Below the pieces are notes generated by a model. That model did no database searches. It saw only the letters and a program-made list of their open reading frames with translations, and was not told the origin of the DNA. DNA of 64,000 nt from Diadophis punctatus similis (Eukaryota > Chordata > Lepidosauria > Squamata > Dipsadidae): NCBI GenBank assembly GCA_023053685.1, contig JALIGW010000002.1, forward strand, positions 246,122,677 to 246,186,676. The letters are read 5' to 3'. Position 1 is the first letter of the stretch. Each line of letters begins with the position of its first letter. Made by a program: the position numbers and the translations under genes. Below are positions 21,441-31,749 of the stretch, piece after piece.

Positions 21441-21744
21441 AATAGGATTTTTATACCTTAATATCTTTCTTTATATCTTTCTCTTTTTATCTTTTTCTTA
21501 TTGCATTTTTAGCTTTTTCTGTTATTTCTCTCTCTCATTTTTTTGGGTTTGAATTTGGTTTGTATTCTTTATTTTCATTTATCAGCAAAAAATCCTACAC
21601 ATATAGATTAGTGTGTCGGCTATATTAAAAATCAGCCTGGATGGTCCCTGTGACGGGGCTGAAAGGCAAAAAGGAAGCTGTGATGCTTTCTCTCCCATAT
21701 TTGGGTACACCAGGATAACATGACAGAAAAACACATATAACCCT

Positions 21745-21927
21745 TTCCTGGTGAAAGAGCTGATTGGGAACAGAGCCTATGGCCTAATGGATAAGTTGCT
21801 GCACTGCAAGGCAGCCGGCCCGGGTTCAAATCCCAGTAAGGGGTATGGCTATCTGACGAGAGCAAAATAAGCTCGAAATAGATCTATAATAGTCTCCCTT
21901 TATTTTCATTTATCAGCAAAAAATCCT

Positions 21928-21930
<3 letters not shown>
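21745..21930 (+). mobile_element. tRNA-derived SINE with TTTATCAGCAAAAAATCC tail
   Basis: A box TGGCCTAATGGATAAGTTGC and B box CGGGTTCAAATCCC, then ATAATAGTCTCCCTTTATTT and a tail TTTATCAGCAAAAAATCCTA running into CA/TA repeats. Tails alone recur at 653-716 (minus), about 21575-21605, 24190-24220 and 24385-24480. Confidence 0.7.
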
Positions 21931-22002
<72 letters not shown>

Positions 22003-22017
22003 CATACATACATACAT

Positions 22018-22068
<51 letters not shown>

Positions 22069-22075
22069 TATACAT
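21931..22075. repeat. (CA)n(TA)n(CATA)n microsatellite
   Basis: Compound dinucleotide array following the SINE tail. Confidence 0.95.
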
Positions 22076-22194
22076 ACTGGTATATATTTATATATATAAA
22101 TATATATTATATATATATAAAGAATTGTCCTAAAAATGCGAGTTCCAGGTATAGTTATAGATAAAGAAGCGATAGACATCACGATCTCCGGAAC

Positions 22195-22330
22195 GTTTAA
22201 AAGTTTATTTAAAACTACTAAGCTTTCGTCAGCCCCTGCTGACTTCGTCAGAGTGTAAAATCCCCATTGAAGAGATGCTTGCTTTTATGTAATGCCGATC
22301 AATTTACTCATTGCACGTGTGACAGGCCCA
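22195..22330 (-). mobile_element. Penelope-type end with hammerhead-like motif
   Basis: On the minus strand CTGACGA (22251-22245) is followed by A, perfect arms GTCAGC and GCTGAC around a short loop, then GAAAGC. Same architecture as at 23994-24027. Confidence 0.5.
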
Positions 22331-22380
22331 CACCCTTTCTTCCCTCCTGTAATTAACTTAGTTGTTTCTGCCTTAGTCAT

Positions 22381-22454
22381 GCTGACAGATGACAATGCAA
22401 TTTCTGTTGCCTCTTTTCCCATTCTCAACAGAAATCGCATTGTCATCTGTCAGC
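22381..22454. repeat. 29-bp stem hairpin
   Basis: Arms 22381-22409 and 22426-22454 are complementary with a single mismatch around a 16-nt loop (GCTGACAGATGACAATGC...). Transcript or function unknown. Confidence 0.75.
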
Positions 22455-22765
22455 CACCACCAATCACTCTCACCAGACTCAAACCCAAGCCTATCCCACA
22501 GATGAAATACAACCACCATATAGAAGCCAAACCACACCGGCACTTCCAACTGCTGCACCCCCCTCCGACACCCACACAAAACAAACTGACACACGCCATA
22601 AATACATGGCCAGACCACAAACCCGGAGCCAAACCAAAGCCCAGGATGTTACACCACAGACATATATTACAAAACAGCTGACTAATCTGCAAACATCAAC
22701 TCCACAACTAATCAAGATGTTACAACACAGCCAGCCAACCCGCTTATAGCAACTAAGCCAGCACT

Positions 22766-22814
<49 letters not shown>

Positions 22815-22975
22815 AATATTTATAGAAAGAAGGCAGCTCCGACCACACTTTGTTTGCACAAGCACGAAGCCGAAAACACCAGCCTGAAGATGACAAGTGT
22901 GACCTCGTCAAAATGTCGCCAAGATACTCTCAATCTTACACGGGAAAAGACCCGAATACACCAAGACCTGCATAT
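22455..22975 (+). mobile_element. Penelope-like element fragment with (CA)n
   Basis: The right part (about 22735-22975) matches the terminal repeat at 23861-24085: CAACTAAGCCAGCACTCCAC, then ATTTATAGAAAGAAGGCAGC and a decayed hammerhead-like CTGAAGATGACAAGTGTGAC. A CA run fills about 22766-22813. Confidence 0.6.
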
Positions 22976-23118
22976 ATGTATGTGTGTGTGTATGTATGTA
23001 TGTATATGTGTATGTATATATATGTGTATGTATATGTGTGTGTGTGTATATATGTGTATATGTATATGTATATATGTATATATATATTATATATATATGT
23101 ATATATATTTGTTTTCGT
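22976..23118. repeat. (TG)n/(TA)n microsatellite
   Basis: TATG/TGTA-type array bordering two inverted Penelope terminal repeats. Confidence 0.9.
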
Positions 23119-23394
23119 AGGTTTTCACAGGTATAGTTATGCAGGTCTTGGTATATTCCGGTCTTTTCCCGTGTAAGATTGAGAGTATCTTGGCGACATT
23201 CCGACGAGGTCACACTCTTCATTTTCAGGCTGGTGTTTTCGGCTTTGTGCTGGTGCGAAAAAAGCGTGGTTGGAGCTGCCGTTTTTCTATAAATGGTGGG
23301 TGGGTGTGGAATGTTGGCTTAGTTGCTGTAAGCGGATTGGTTGGCTGTGTTGTAACATCTTGATTGGTTGTGGAGGAACACCTTGATTAGTTGA
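23119..23394 (-). mobile_element. Penelope-like terminal repeat, inverted copy
   Basis: Reverse complement of 23861-24085, including GTGTAAGATTGAGAGTATCT and GGAGCTGCCGTTTTTCTATA. It lies downstream of the minus-strand GIY-YIG frame and so is its 3' terminal repeat. Confidence 0.7.
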
Positions 23395-23860
23395 TGGAGT
23401 TGATGGAGTCGTGGCTGTGACTCGTTTTTTGACTAGGTCTAGTTTCCAGATATCTGGTAGGCGGGAGGTATCATCACGTTTGTTCATATTGTGGAGGTGT
23501 TTCTCTATTTTGATGGCTTCCATAATTATTCTCTTGTCGGTTTTGGAGATTAATTTGGTTCTTTCAAAGTCAATTTCATGTCCTGTTGTTTTAAGGTGCT
23601 GGAAAAGGGAGGAAGTTTTTTCTTCTTTTCTGACTGCATTCTTGTGTTCTGCGATGCGTGCATTTATTCTCCTATTAGTTTGTCCAAAGTATGTGGCTGG
23701 GCAGATTTTGCATGGTATTTCATAGATTCCTTGGTTTTCTAGCTGGATCATATCTTTGGGGTTTCTTAAGATGTTGGCTATTTTTTGATCAGTGCTGAAG
23801 GCTGTCGATATTGTGTTTGTGGAGAATTTTGCTGATTTTATCTGTGGTGCCAGCAAAATT
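23395..23860 (-). pseudogene. Penelope-like element GIY-YIG endonuclease fragment
   Basis: The open minus-strand frame (23919-23287) holds GIYEIPCKICPATYFGQ, then RINARIAEH, GHEIDFERTKLISK and EAIKIEKH. These are the GIY, YxGQT, arginine, EH and catalytic-glutamate motifs of the C-terminal endonuclease of Penelope-like retroelements. The expected reverse transcriptase upstream is absent, so this is a 5'-truncated element. The flanking ends of the frame are translated terminal repeat, not protein. Reverse transcriptase plus GIY-YIG is the known architecture, with the endonuclease nicking target DNA. Confidence 0.85.
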
Positions 23861-24085
23861 ATCCACAAACACAGCCAACCAACCCGCTTACAGCAACTAA
23901 GCCAACATTCCACACCCACCCACCACTATTTATAGAAAAACGTCAGCTCCAACCACGCTTTGTTTGCACCAGCACGAAGCCCAAAACACCAGCCTGAAGA
24001 TGACGAGTGTGACCTCGTCGAAACGTCGCCAAGATACTCTCAATCTTACACGGGAAAAGACCCGAATATACCAAGACCTGCATGT
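23861..24085 (+). mobile_element. Penelope-like terminal repeat (5' side, opposite orientation)
   Basis: Inverted relative to 23119-23394, so the element is bounded by facing terminal repeats, an arrangement known for Penelope-like elements. Contains the hammerhead-like core at 23994-24027. Confidence 0.7.
23994..24027 (+). ncRNA. Hammerhead ribozyme-like motif in Penelope terminal repeat
   Basis: CTGAAGA (23994-24000) fits the core CUGANGA. After one extra T come perfect 6-bp arms GACGAG (24002-24007) and CTCGTC (24014-24019) around TGTGAC, then GAAAC and GTC (24020-24027), where a hammerhead would cleave after the C. The extra nucleotide before the stem and the short flanking stem are atypical. 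Penelope-like elements are known to carry hammerheads. Activity here is not shown. Confidence 0.5.
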
Positions 24086-24550
<465 letters not shown>

Positions 24551-24888
24551 CATATAAATAAAAATAAAAATGTAAATGTTCGTTTGTTCAAAATCTTAAA
24601 TCTTTGAAAGTTCTTCACCGGTTGCTCTGAAATTTTGACACAACGTTGCATTCGAATACACACGTGTTTTTATATACCTATATTATATAGATGTCACACC
24701 TGTGACAGGTAAAAACATGCTTTTTTGAAAAACGAATTTCATTGCCTCAAAACTTCTGCAATTTAGTGACGTCAAAAGAAGAATTGGTTGAAAGAGTATT
24801 TCCCAATATTCAAATCAATTATAAGAATTACGATTGGCTGAGTGAACCAGCTATTCTTGTGGCCAAGAACTTGACAATATTATTCACT

Positions 24889-25045
24889 GTGGCCTAGAGG
24901 TAGAGCTCTTGTCTCACAATCAGGAGGTTGTGAGTTCAATTCTAGGTAGAGGCAGATGTAGGGTCTCCTGCTTGGGCAGGGGGTTGGACTAGATGACCTG
25001 CAAGGTCCCTTCCAACTCTGTTAATCTTTAACATCTGTATCTGTA
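24889..25045 (+). mobile_element. tRNA-derived SINE with CR1-like tail
   Basis: GTGGCCTAGAGGTAGAGCTC then TGTGAGTTCAATTC and GGTTGGACTAGATGACCTGC. Inserted in the Helitron helicase reading, between the AILVAKNL part and the YKSADTV part. Confidence 0.88.
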
Positions 25046-25640
25046 ACACTCTAACATTCAAAGCGAGGCAATCACATACAAGTCCGCCGACACTGTTGTG
25101 GAAGCAGATTAAGCGGTTAATTATCCAACAAAATTTTTAAATTCACTCTATCTGCCCGGGATGCCACTGCATGTACTGCAATTGAAAATCGGTGTGCCAA
25201 TTATCATGTTGCGAAATATCAACCAGCCAAAGCTTTGCAACGGCACGCGGCTTGCAGTAAAAAATTTAATGAGCAACGTCTTGAAGCAACAATCTTCACA
25301 GGACTTTTCAAAGGTGAAGATGTCCTCATTCCTCGCATTCCTATGATTCCAACGGATATGCCATTTCAATTTAAGAGATTGCAATTCCCAATTTGATTGG
25401 CGTTTGCAATCACCATCAACAAAGCTCAGGGCCAATCTTTAGAATTGTGCGGTTTAGATCTAGACACGGATTGCTTCTCACATGGACAATTATATGTTGC
25501 GTGTTCTACAGTCGGCAAACCAGACAATCTCTATATCTGCACAGACAATGGAACAACAAAAATATTGTATACCCACAAGCATTGTGAAATTAAACATATT
25601 AGAAATGTGCGCTTTCTCTTTTCTTTCTTTTCCATTTAAC
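25046..25640 (+). pseudogene. Helitron PIF1-like helicase C-terminus
   Basis: Reads AITYKSADTVVEAD, then [20 protein letters not shown] and [15 protein letters not shown]. After a frameshift it reads [15 protein letters not shown], and then AFAITINKAQGQSLELCGLD and FSHGQLYVACS. These are the last helicase motifs of the Helitron Rep-helicase. Stops and at least one frameshift make it dead. In the living protein this helicase unwinds DNA for rolling-circle transposition. Confidence 0.85.
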
Positions 25641-25726
25641 CAGACTGAGCCACAGCAACGCGTAGCCGGGTACAGCTATATATGTATGTATGTATGTATG
25701 CATGTATGTATGTACATATACATACA

Positions 25727-26365
25727 TACTGTATTTTTCGGAGTATAAGACGCACCTTTTTACCCCCCAAAAGAGGGTGAAAATTTGGGTGCATCTTATA
25801 TACCGAATGTAGTCCTACCCACCCGCCAGCCCCCACCCTTCGGAGGTTTTTGGCCTCCGCGCATTGCATTTTCGGCCGGTTTCAGCCATTGCTGGCCACT
25901 GCTGCCGCAGCCGTTGCTGCCCGGAGCCGCGGCCGCCATTGCAGGCCGCTGCCGCCGCCACTGCCACTGCCCCCACTGCCGCTGCCGCCGCTGCCCCCGC
26001 CACCACTGCCCTCCCCGCCGCTGAAGTCACTAGTCTTAAAGCTGTCAAGTTTGAAGACCCCTGGGTTAGGGGTGCAAGGGTCTTCAAACTTGGCAAGTTT
26101 AAGACTTGTGGACTTCAACTCCCATTCCTGAGCTAGCATGACTGGAGGAGGAATTCTGGGAGTTGAAGTCCACAAGTCTTAAAGTTGTCAAGTTTGAAGT
26201 TTGTAAAAAGTGTACATGGTTGTAAAAACTATTCTGCTACACTGGTATTTTATTAAATAATATATTACCACACCATTTGGTTCAGAATACTTTTTTCCTT
26301 CTTTTCCTCCTCTAAAATCTAGGTGCATCCTATATTCCGGTGCATCCTATAGTCCGAAAAATATG

Positions 26366-26368
<3 letters not shown>
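25727..26368. mobile_element. TA-flanked MITE (GTATAAGACGCACC ends) with nested palindrome
   Basis: TACTGTATTTTTCGGAGTAT at the left and CCTATAGTCCGAAAAATATG at the right. The GC-rich interior (CCGCCACTGCC repeats) gives spurious frames. A palindromic hAT MITE pair lies at about 26036-26200 (AAGTCCACAAGTCTTAAAGT). Confidence 0.75.
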
Positions 26369-26456
<88 letters not shown>

Positions 26457-26475
26457 TAGATAGATAGATAGATAG
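26369..26475. repeat. (CA)n(GACA)n(GATA)n microsatellite
   Basis: CA run, then about ten GACA and five GATA units. GATA/GACA is the Bkm-type repeat first described in snakes. Confidence 0.95.
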
Positions 26476-27231
26476 GCGTATCTGTCTTATCATGTTTAGT
26501 TCTGAGCCGATTTCTTTCCTAAATTACAGACCATGTTGACTTACGGTTAATCAAACCCATGCAAGACTAAATTAACTCAGTTCCAGACTCATGCAACAGT
26601 GGAAACAATGACACAATCAACCTGGTATAGATTTTTCATAAAACTGAGCCAACGGCTTGCCAACTGACTGATGGGAATCGCTCTGAAGATAAGAAACATG
26701 ATTGCCGGGGTCAATATTTTTTCTTCTGTGGTAGTCTGAGGGTCTAGAAAATGGATGGCAGAAAAAAAACCTAATTGTACATCAAGCCTGCCTTTAAAAA
26801 AATTTTTTTTTACATTTTTGTCAGATGATGAACATGTGTTTATCCCAAGCATGTTTAAACTCAGTTATTATGATTGACCCACTATTTTGCTAGAAGTTGG
26901 TCGCAAGCTTCTACTACTCTTTCTGTGAAGTAATACTTTCTAACATTACTTTTGAACTTCCCTCCTTTCAGTAGGATGTTATGCCCTCATGATCTTGATC
27001 TTTGTTTAATATTGAAAATACTGCCTTCTAGAACCTTATTCACACCCTTAATATATTTAAAGGTTTCAGTCATGTCACCCTTTCCCCTCTGTCCTTCAGG
27101 CAGTACAATCTTCTCCAATATCTCCTGATACGTTTCCCCCTCACACCTTGTCCTGTATTTGTTGCCATCTCTGATCTCCTTCAATCTTATCAATATATAT
27201 ATATTTTAAAGTGAGGTCTCCAGAACTGGAC
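26476..27231 (-). mobile_element. Old LINE 3' fragment (CR1-clade-like) and unassigned sequence
   Basis: The minus-strand reading GKGDMTETFKYIKGVNKVLE, followed by segments like KYYFTERVVEA and LLAK, resembles the C-terminus of an ancient LINE. Highly decayed. Confidence 0.4.
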
Positions 27232-27538
27232 CAGGGGTGAAATGCTCCTGGTTCGGGTGGGCCGGTCAGTCGTCGTAGAGCCGATAGAGCCGATAGCGAT
27301 CGCAGCGCAAGCCTTCCCCCAGCCGCTTCCCCTGCCCGCCTGGACGCCGCCATTTGGGTTCTTTTACCCTCTGCGCATGCGCAAAGTGTTCTGCCCATGC
27401 ACAGAGGGTAAAAGAACCCAAATGGCGGCGTCCAGGCGGGTAGGGGAAGCGGGTGGGGGAAGGCTCGCGCTGCGATTGCTATTGGCTCTATTGGCTCTAC
27501 GTGACCGACTCGCCCGAACCGGGAGCATTTCACCCCTG
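27232..27538. mobile_element. Non-autonomous foldback hAT (GGTGAAATG ends)
   Basis: CAGGGGTGAAATGCTCCTGG and GGAGCATTTCACCCCTG are inverted. The interior is largely palindromic around 27383 with GCGCATGCGC at 27373-27382. Flanking duplication is poor. Confidence 0.8.
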
Positions 27539-27549
27539 AAATGTGCCGG

Positions 27550-27945
27550 CTGATTAGCATACTCCGTTCAACCTCCACGCGGTCAGCTGTAGCCAGTGGG
27601 GTTCGGGATGGTAGATCGCCCCCTGGCTGAGCATAGACACGGTCACTGGCAGACGCCAAGGAGGGCACACCGATAAAGTCAATATGTCTGTGAACCAGGT
27701 CTGGCGTGGCCAGTGAGGGGCCAGGAGGAGAACTTCCGCTTTCTCTGCCAATATCTTGCAGAGAACCCTGGGGATCAGAGCTAGCGGGGGGAAGGCGTAT
27801 AGTAGCCCCGGGGGCCAGGGACTCCGGAGGGCATCTATCCCTTCCGCTTCCAGGCAGCGGAATCTGGTGAAAAAGTAGCACCGACTCAACGTGGTCACCA
27901 CTGGAAGCACTCGGATCTAAATGAAAAGGGTTTGACAAAATCATT
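27550..27945 (-). pseudogene. DIRS retrotransposon polyprotein fragment
   Basis: In the minus frame ending at 27554: EGIDALRSPWPPGLLYAFPP, then IPRVLCKILAEKAEVLLLAP and WPRQTWFTDILTLSV. This is the RNase H-proximal region typical of DIRS-type elements, which integrate with a tyrosine recombinase. No recombinase is present. The hAT at 27232-27538 cuts it off. Confidence 0.75.
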
Positions 27946-27949
27946 GTGA

Positions 27950-28345
27950 GTATACAGTCCTTTGCCTAGGAAATATTCCAAATGGGGGTCTGACTAAAGT
28001 CCTATATAGTGGGATTAGGGCCTGCTTTTTCTTGCTGATGGGAGTTTTAATATTTACATTAGAATAGAATAGAATAGAATAGAATAGAATAGAATAGAAT
28101 AGAATAGAATAGAATAGAATAGAATAGAATAGAATAGAATAGAATAGAATAGAATAGAATTCTTTATTGGCCAAGTGTGATTGGACACACAAGGAATTTG
28201 TCTTTGGTGCATATGCTTTCAGTGTATATAAAAACAAAAGATACATTCGTCAAGAATCATGAGGTACAACACTTAATGATTGTCATAGGGTACAAATAAG
28301 CAATCAGAAAACAATCAATATTGATATAATATATCAATATATATT
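27950..28345 (-). mobile_element. CR1 remnant and L2-like LINE tail with (AATAG)n
   Basis: Minus reading ALIPLYRTLVRPPFGIFP is a CR1 ORF2 scrap. 28062-28160 is (AGAAT)n next to TTCTTTATTGGCCAAGTGTG, the L2-like tail in reverse. Confidence 0.75.
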
Positions 28346-28495
28346 AATATCAATATTAATATATAAACATTGTTTGGGCGGAGAATAAAGCAGTGGGAAA
28401 TTTCCAACCTCAAATACCTTTAAATGCACTAGATGAGGGAAGACTGAGCCAGCTATATCCATAGAAATGAGCTCAGCTCAGTCTCTTGAGTAAAC

Positions 28496-28892
28496 TGTCA
28501 GGGTTCTGAGTAACACACCCAATGAGAGAAGACTCCGAGGCATGAGTTTCCTCAAAGTTCCATTTTATTAGAGATGTCATGTTGGCACATCTGGGAAAAC
28601 CCGAATCTGAAAGCTTCCGGGTTTTCTCCACCCAAAAGAAAGGCCAAGCCCCTGCCCCCAGCACCCACATGTCCATCACATGGTCCAATCAAAGCACCGT
28701 CCCAACTGGAGATGCTTCCCAGTCACACCCCTACAGGTGCAGGGCAGTGTGACCTTGTCTCTCAGGAGAAAGGAATGTTATTATGACTACATATCTCCCC
28801 AGCTCCATACAATCGGCCTTCCCAGTTTCCCACAGTACTAAATGTGGCAGGCCTGAAGATCCAGGGCCCGAAAATGGCTTCCAGGCCTGACA
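28496..28892 (-). mobile_element. Solo LTR (TGTCAGG...CCTGACA family), copy 1
   Basis: 397 bp starting TGTCAGGGTTCTG and ending CCAGGCCTGACA. On the minus strand CTAATAAAATGG supplies a poly(A) signal, giving its orientation. Flanks show no duplication. Same family at 41403-41778 and 59883-60763. Confidence 0.8.
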
Positions 28893-29109
28893 GAAATATG
28901 TACAAGGACTGCACTGCAAATGAAAGCAAATTGGGACTTAAGTAGAGATGTAAAAAGCAATCTCTGTCAGCTCTTTGAGATGAAAAGTAATGTGATTATT
29001 TGATATCAAAGAGGGGAAAAAACTTCCTGGGGAATTTTGAACACCAAAAGTGTCACAAAATTAAGTTAAAGTTAAGGAAGATTCTACTGCAAATTGCAGA
29101 GAAAATAAT

Positions 29110-29465
29110 ACAGATCATTCTCAACGATTTGTTTAGTGACTGTTCAGAGTTACTGACTTGTGGTAGTTTTTCACACTTAACGACTGTTGCAGCATCCCCA
29201 TGGTTACGTGAGCAAAATTTGGACACTTGGCAACTAGCATGTATTTATGACGGTCGCAGTGTCCCGGGGTCACGCGATCCTCTTTTGCAACCTTCCGACA
29301 AGCAAAGTCAATGGGGAAGCCAGATTCACTTAACAAGCGTGTTACTATCGTAACAACTGCAGTGATTCACTTAACGACTGGCAATAAAGGTCATAAAGTG
29401 GGGCAAAATGTATTTAACGACTGCCTTGCTTAGTGACAGAAAGTTTGGTCGTCAATTGAGAACTA
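29110..29465. mobile_element. Tigger-like palindromic MITE
   Basis: Left end CAGATCATTCTCAACGATTT and right GGTCGTCAATTGAGAACTA, with AGCAAAGTCAATGGGGAAGC and CACTTAACGACTGGC inside. Confidence 0.75.
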
Positions 29466-29877
29466 TTAATATACCAATAAAAGTTCTCCTGGGAAACTAT
29501 TTGGGGCAATAATGACCTCCGTTGATTTATTACCTCCATGAGGTACGGAGACGTGGAGGAGAGTTCTAAGGTGTTTGGAAGCAAATAAACTCCTGGTGAA
29601 TTCTGATCCACAGTAATCCACATCATCCAAAGTTAAAGGAAGAATCTTTACCAAAGAGTTTGTCAATGCTAGATTAAGCTTCAGGTAGTCCTTAGTTAAC
29701 AATGGCCCACTAAAACGAATTGCAGTTGGTAAGAGACACCATCACGAAGCGAAACATCTTATGAACACACGATGTTTTTGAAGGCAATTCTGGCACTTCC
29801 GGTTGCTATGTAGCAAGGATGTCATGTGGTTGCCATTTGCAACTTCCCTCTGGCTTCCCCATGGCTTTTACATTTGA
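29466..29877. other. Unassigned sequence
   Basis: No gene recognised. 29681-29870 has CAGGTAGTCCTTAGTTAACA and may be another decayed MITE. Confidence 0.35.
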
Positions 29878-30122
29878 GGAGCTGAGGTGGTGCAGTGGTT
29901 AAAAGCAGCACTGCAAGTTCAGCTGACTGCTAGTTCAGCAGTTCAGCTGTTCAAATCTCACCGGCTCAAGGTTGACTCAGCCTTCCATCCTTCTGAGGTC
30001 GGTAAAATGAGGACCCAGATTGTTGGGGGCAATATGCTGAACTCTGTAAACCGCTTAGAGAGGGCTGTAAAAGCACTATGAAGCGGTATATAAGTCTAAG
30101 TGCTATTGCTATTGCTATTGCA
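29878..30122 (+). mobile_element. Sauria-type SINE
   Basis: GAGCTGAGGTGGTGCAGTGG, CAAGGTTGACTCAGCCTTCC, AATGAGGACCCAGATTGTTG and AAGCGGTATATAAGTCTAAG with a (GCTATT)n tail. Diagnostic for squamates. Its tail matches Bov-B LINEs. Confidence 0.92.
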
Positions 30123-30267
30123 TGTTGGAGGCCAGCAAAGAAGGTTGCGAATGACAAACAAATGACGTGGGAACACTGCATCAGCCAGAACTCCAACCAC
30201 TGCTCATAAATACCACTTGTTCAGCACTGTCGCACATTCGAATGGTTGCTGAATGAGTGGTCACTAG

Positions 30268-30524
30268 CAGGGGTGAAATGCTCCCGGTTCGCTCTTGCCT
30301 GTCGGTCGTCGGAGAGCCGATCGCGAAGGCAGCGCGACGTTCCGCCCACCCTCCAGGACACCGCCATTTGAGTTCTTTTACCCTCTGCGCATGCACAGAA
30401 CGGAACGGAAAAAAAATGGCGATGTGCCGGGTGGACCGGCAGAGAGGGCTCCGGAACGGTTGCGAAATCTGCTGCTCCCTACCGGAGCTGTGTACCGGGG
30501 AGCTCCGGTAGGAACCCACCTCTG
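30268..30524. mobile_element. Non-autonomous hAT, mixed ends
   Basis: Left end is of the GGTGAAATG subtype (CAGGGGTGAAATGCTCCCGG), right end of the GGTGGGTTC subtype (CGGTAGGAACCCACCTCTG). Flanks do not match. Possibly a recombinant of two subfamilies. Confidence 0.75.
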
Positions 30525-31054
30525 CATACATTCATACATATTGTACATGCATGCATGCATAACAAATAAATGGACAGAATAAGACAGTTGACATATATTA
30601 TATGTCATATAATCTGGAATTTAAAACTTAAAAGGGACAGATCTTCACCAAAGGTGAAACTTTGAACTCTGCTAATCAGTGAATGGTGTCACAAAATCTT
30701 GCTATACCCCTGGACATTTTAAAAATTGCATATATTGTTGGATTCATACTCTGCCTTTCTATCTGATTATCAAGATGCTTGCCATACTAACATGAAAAAG
30801 CTAAACCTCCCTAATCTAAACTAAATGAAACTAGAAGAGTAAGAAAATTAAACTAAAACCAACATAAATGCAGCTAGGAATCTGATAAAAAGACACATTA
30901 AGAGAAAATAACAGTGAAGAGCTGTGTGGAAGAGACCAACTTCCTAAATACCCCTTGTCTGTGCTCTGATAAATTACTTAAAAGAGCAAACATGACATTT
31001 GGACTTTCCGCCCGAAAAACATGTTAAGCAGGCTATAATCCATATCCACTATGT
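30525..31054. other. Unassigned AT-rich sequence
   Basis: Nothing recognised beyond short CATA/TGCA runs. Confidence 0.45.
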
Positions 31055-31557
31055 CAGCGGTTCTCAACCTGTGGGTCGCGACCCCTTTGGGGGTCAAACA
31101 ACCCTTTCATAGGGGTCGCCTAAGACCATCGGAAAACACATATTTCCGATGGTCTTAGGAACCGAGACACCGCTCCTTTATCCGTCTCCAGGCGGGTCCA
31201 CCCACATGCAAATAGATTACTGCAAAAAAAATAATAATATCTGTACAATGGGAATTTCTGAGCATGTGCAGAAGCCGAATTTCTGGCACTGCGCATGCGT
31301 CGCCATCTTGTTTCCGGATATATTTTTTTGCAATTTTTAAAAAATTTCGGCACTGTGCATGCATGCGTGTGCGCACAAAGCGCACGCGTGGCCACGAGGC
31401 GCGGCCATGCATCACAGGAGGAAGCGAACCAGCAGCGAGGTAAGTTAGAACCCACCCCTGTGTTTCCTATTAATTTTATTATTTTATGGTTGGGGGTCAC
31501 CACAACATGAGGAACTGTATTAAAGGGTCGCGGCATTAGGAAGGTTGAGAACCACTG
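31055..31557 (+). mobile_element. SPIN hAT transposon (non-autonomous, composite)
   Basis: Ends CAGCGGTTCTCAACCTGTGG and AAGGTTGAGAACCACTG, with the characteristic GACCATCGGAAAACACATAT hairpin, match SPIN elements, which spread horizontally among tetrapods. Duplication CACTATGT/CTCTATGT. The middle (about 31250-31458) holds one end of a GGTGGGTTCTAAC-type hAT, as in the copy at 53561-54008. Confidence 0.85.
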
Positions 31558-31749
31558 CTCTATGTGGTCGCTAAGAGTTGACAACGTTGATGACATATAA
31601 CTAATTCATATGTTTATGAGATGGACAAAGAAATGGAGACATTCATAGACACTCCACAGCTGTCTGTGGAGTACAAGTGTTTCATTTTCTCTGTCTTGTT
31701 CAGTTGTGGTTTCCTGATCTGGTTTACGTCAACGGGCTGAGAATAAAGA

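Larger units (their letters stand above)
24556..25676 (+). mobile_element. Helitron, internally deleted, interrupted by a SINE
   Basis: The 5' region (AAATGTTCGTTTGTTCAAAA), a helicase C-terminus and a 3' end GCAACGCGTAGCCGGGTACA before AGCTA fit a Helitron. Rep and most helicase sequence are missing. A SINE sits at 24889-25045. The 3' end resembles that of the element at 3849-4426. Confidence 0.75.

Noticed and set aside
21765..21845. Possible tRNA gene with good A and B boxes
   Set aside because: No acceptor-stem pairing is evident and it continues into a SINE tail.
28200..28892. Possible full-length endogenous retrovirus with the LTR at 28496
   Set aside because: No gag, pol or env reading adjoins any of the three TGTCAGG LTRs. 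They are solo LTRs.
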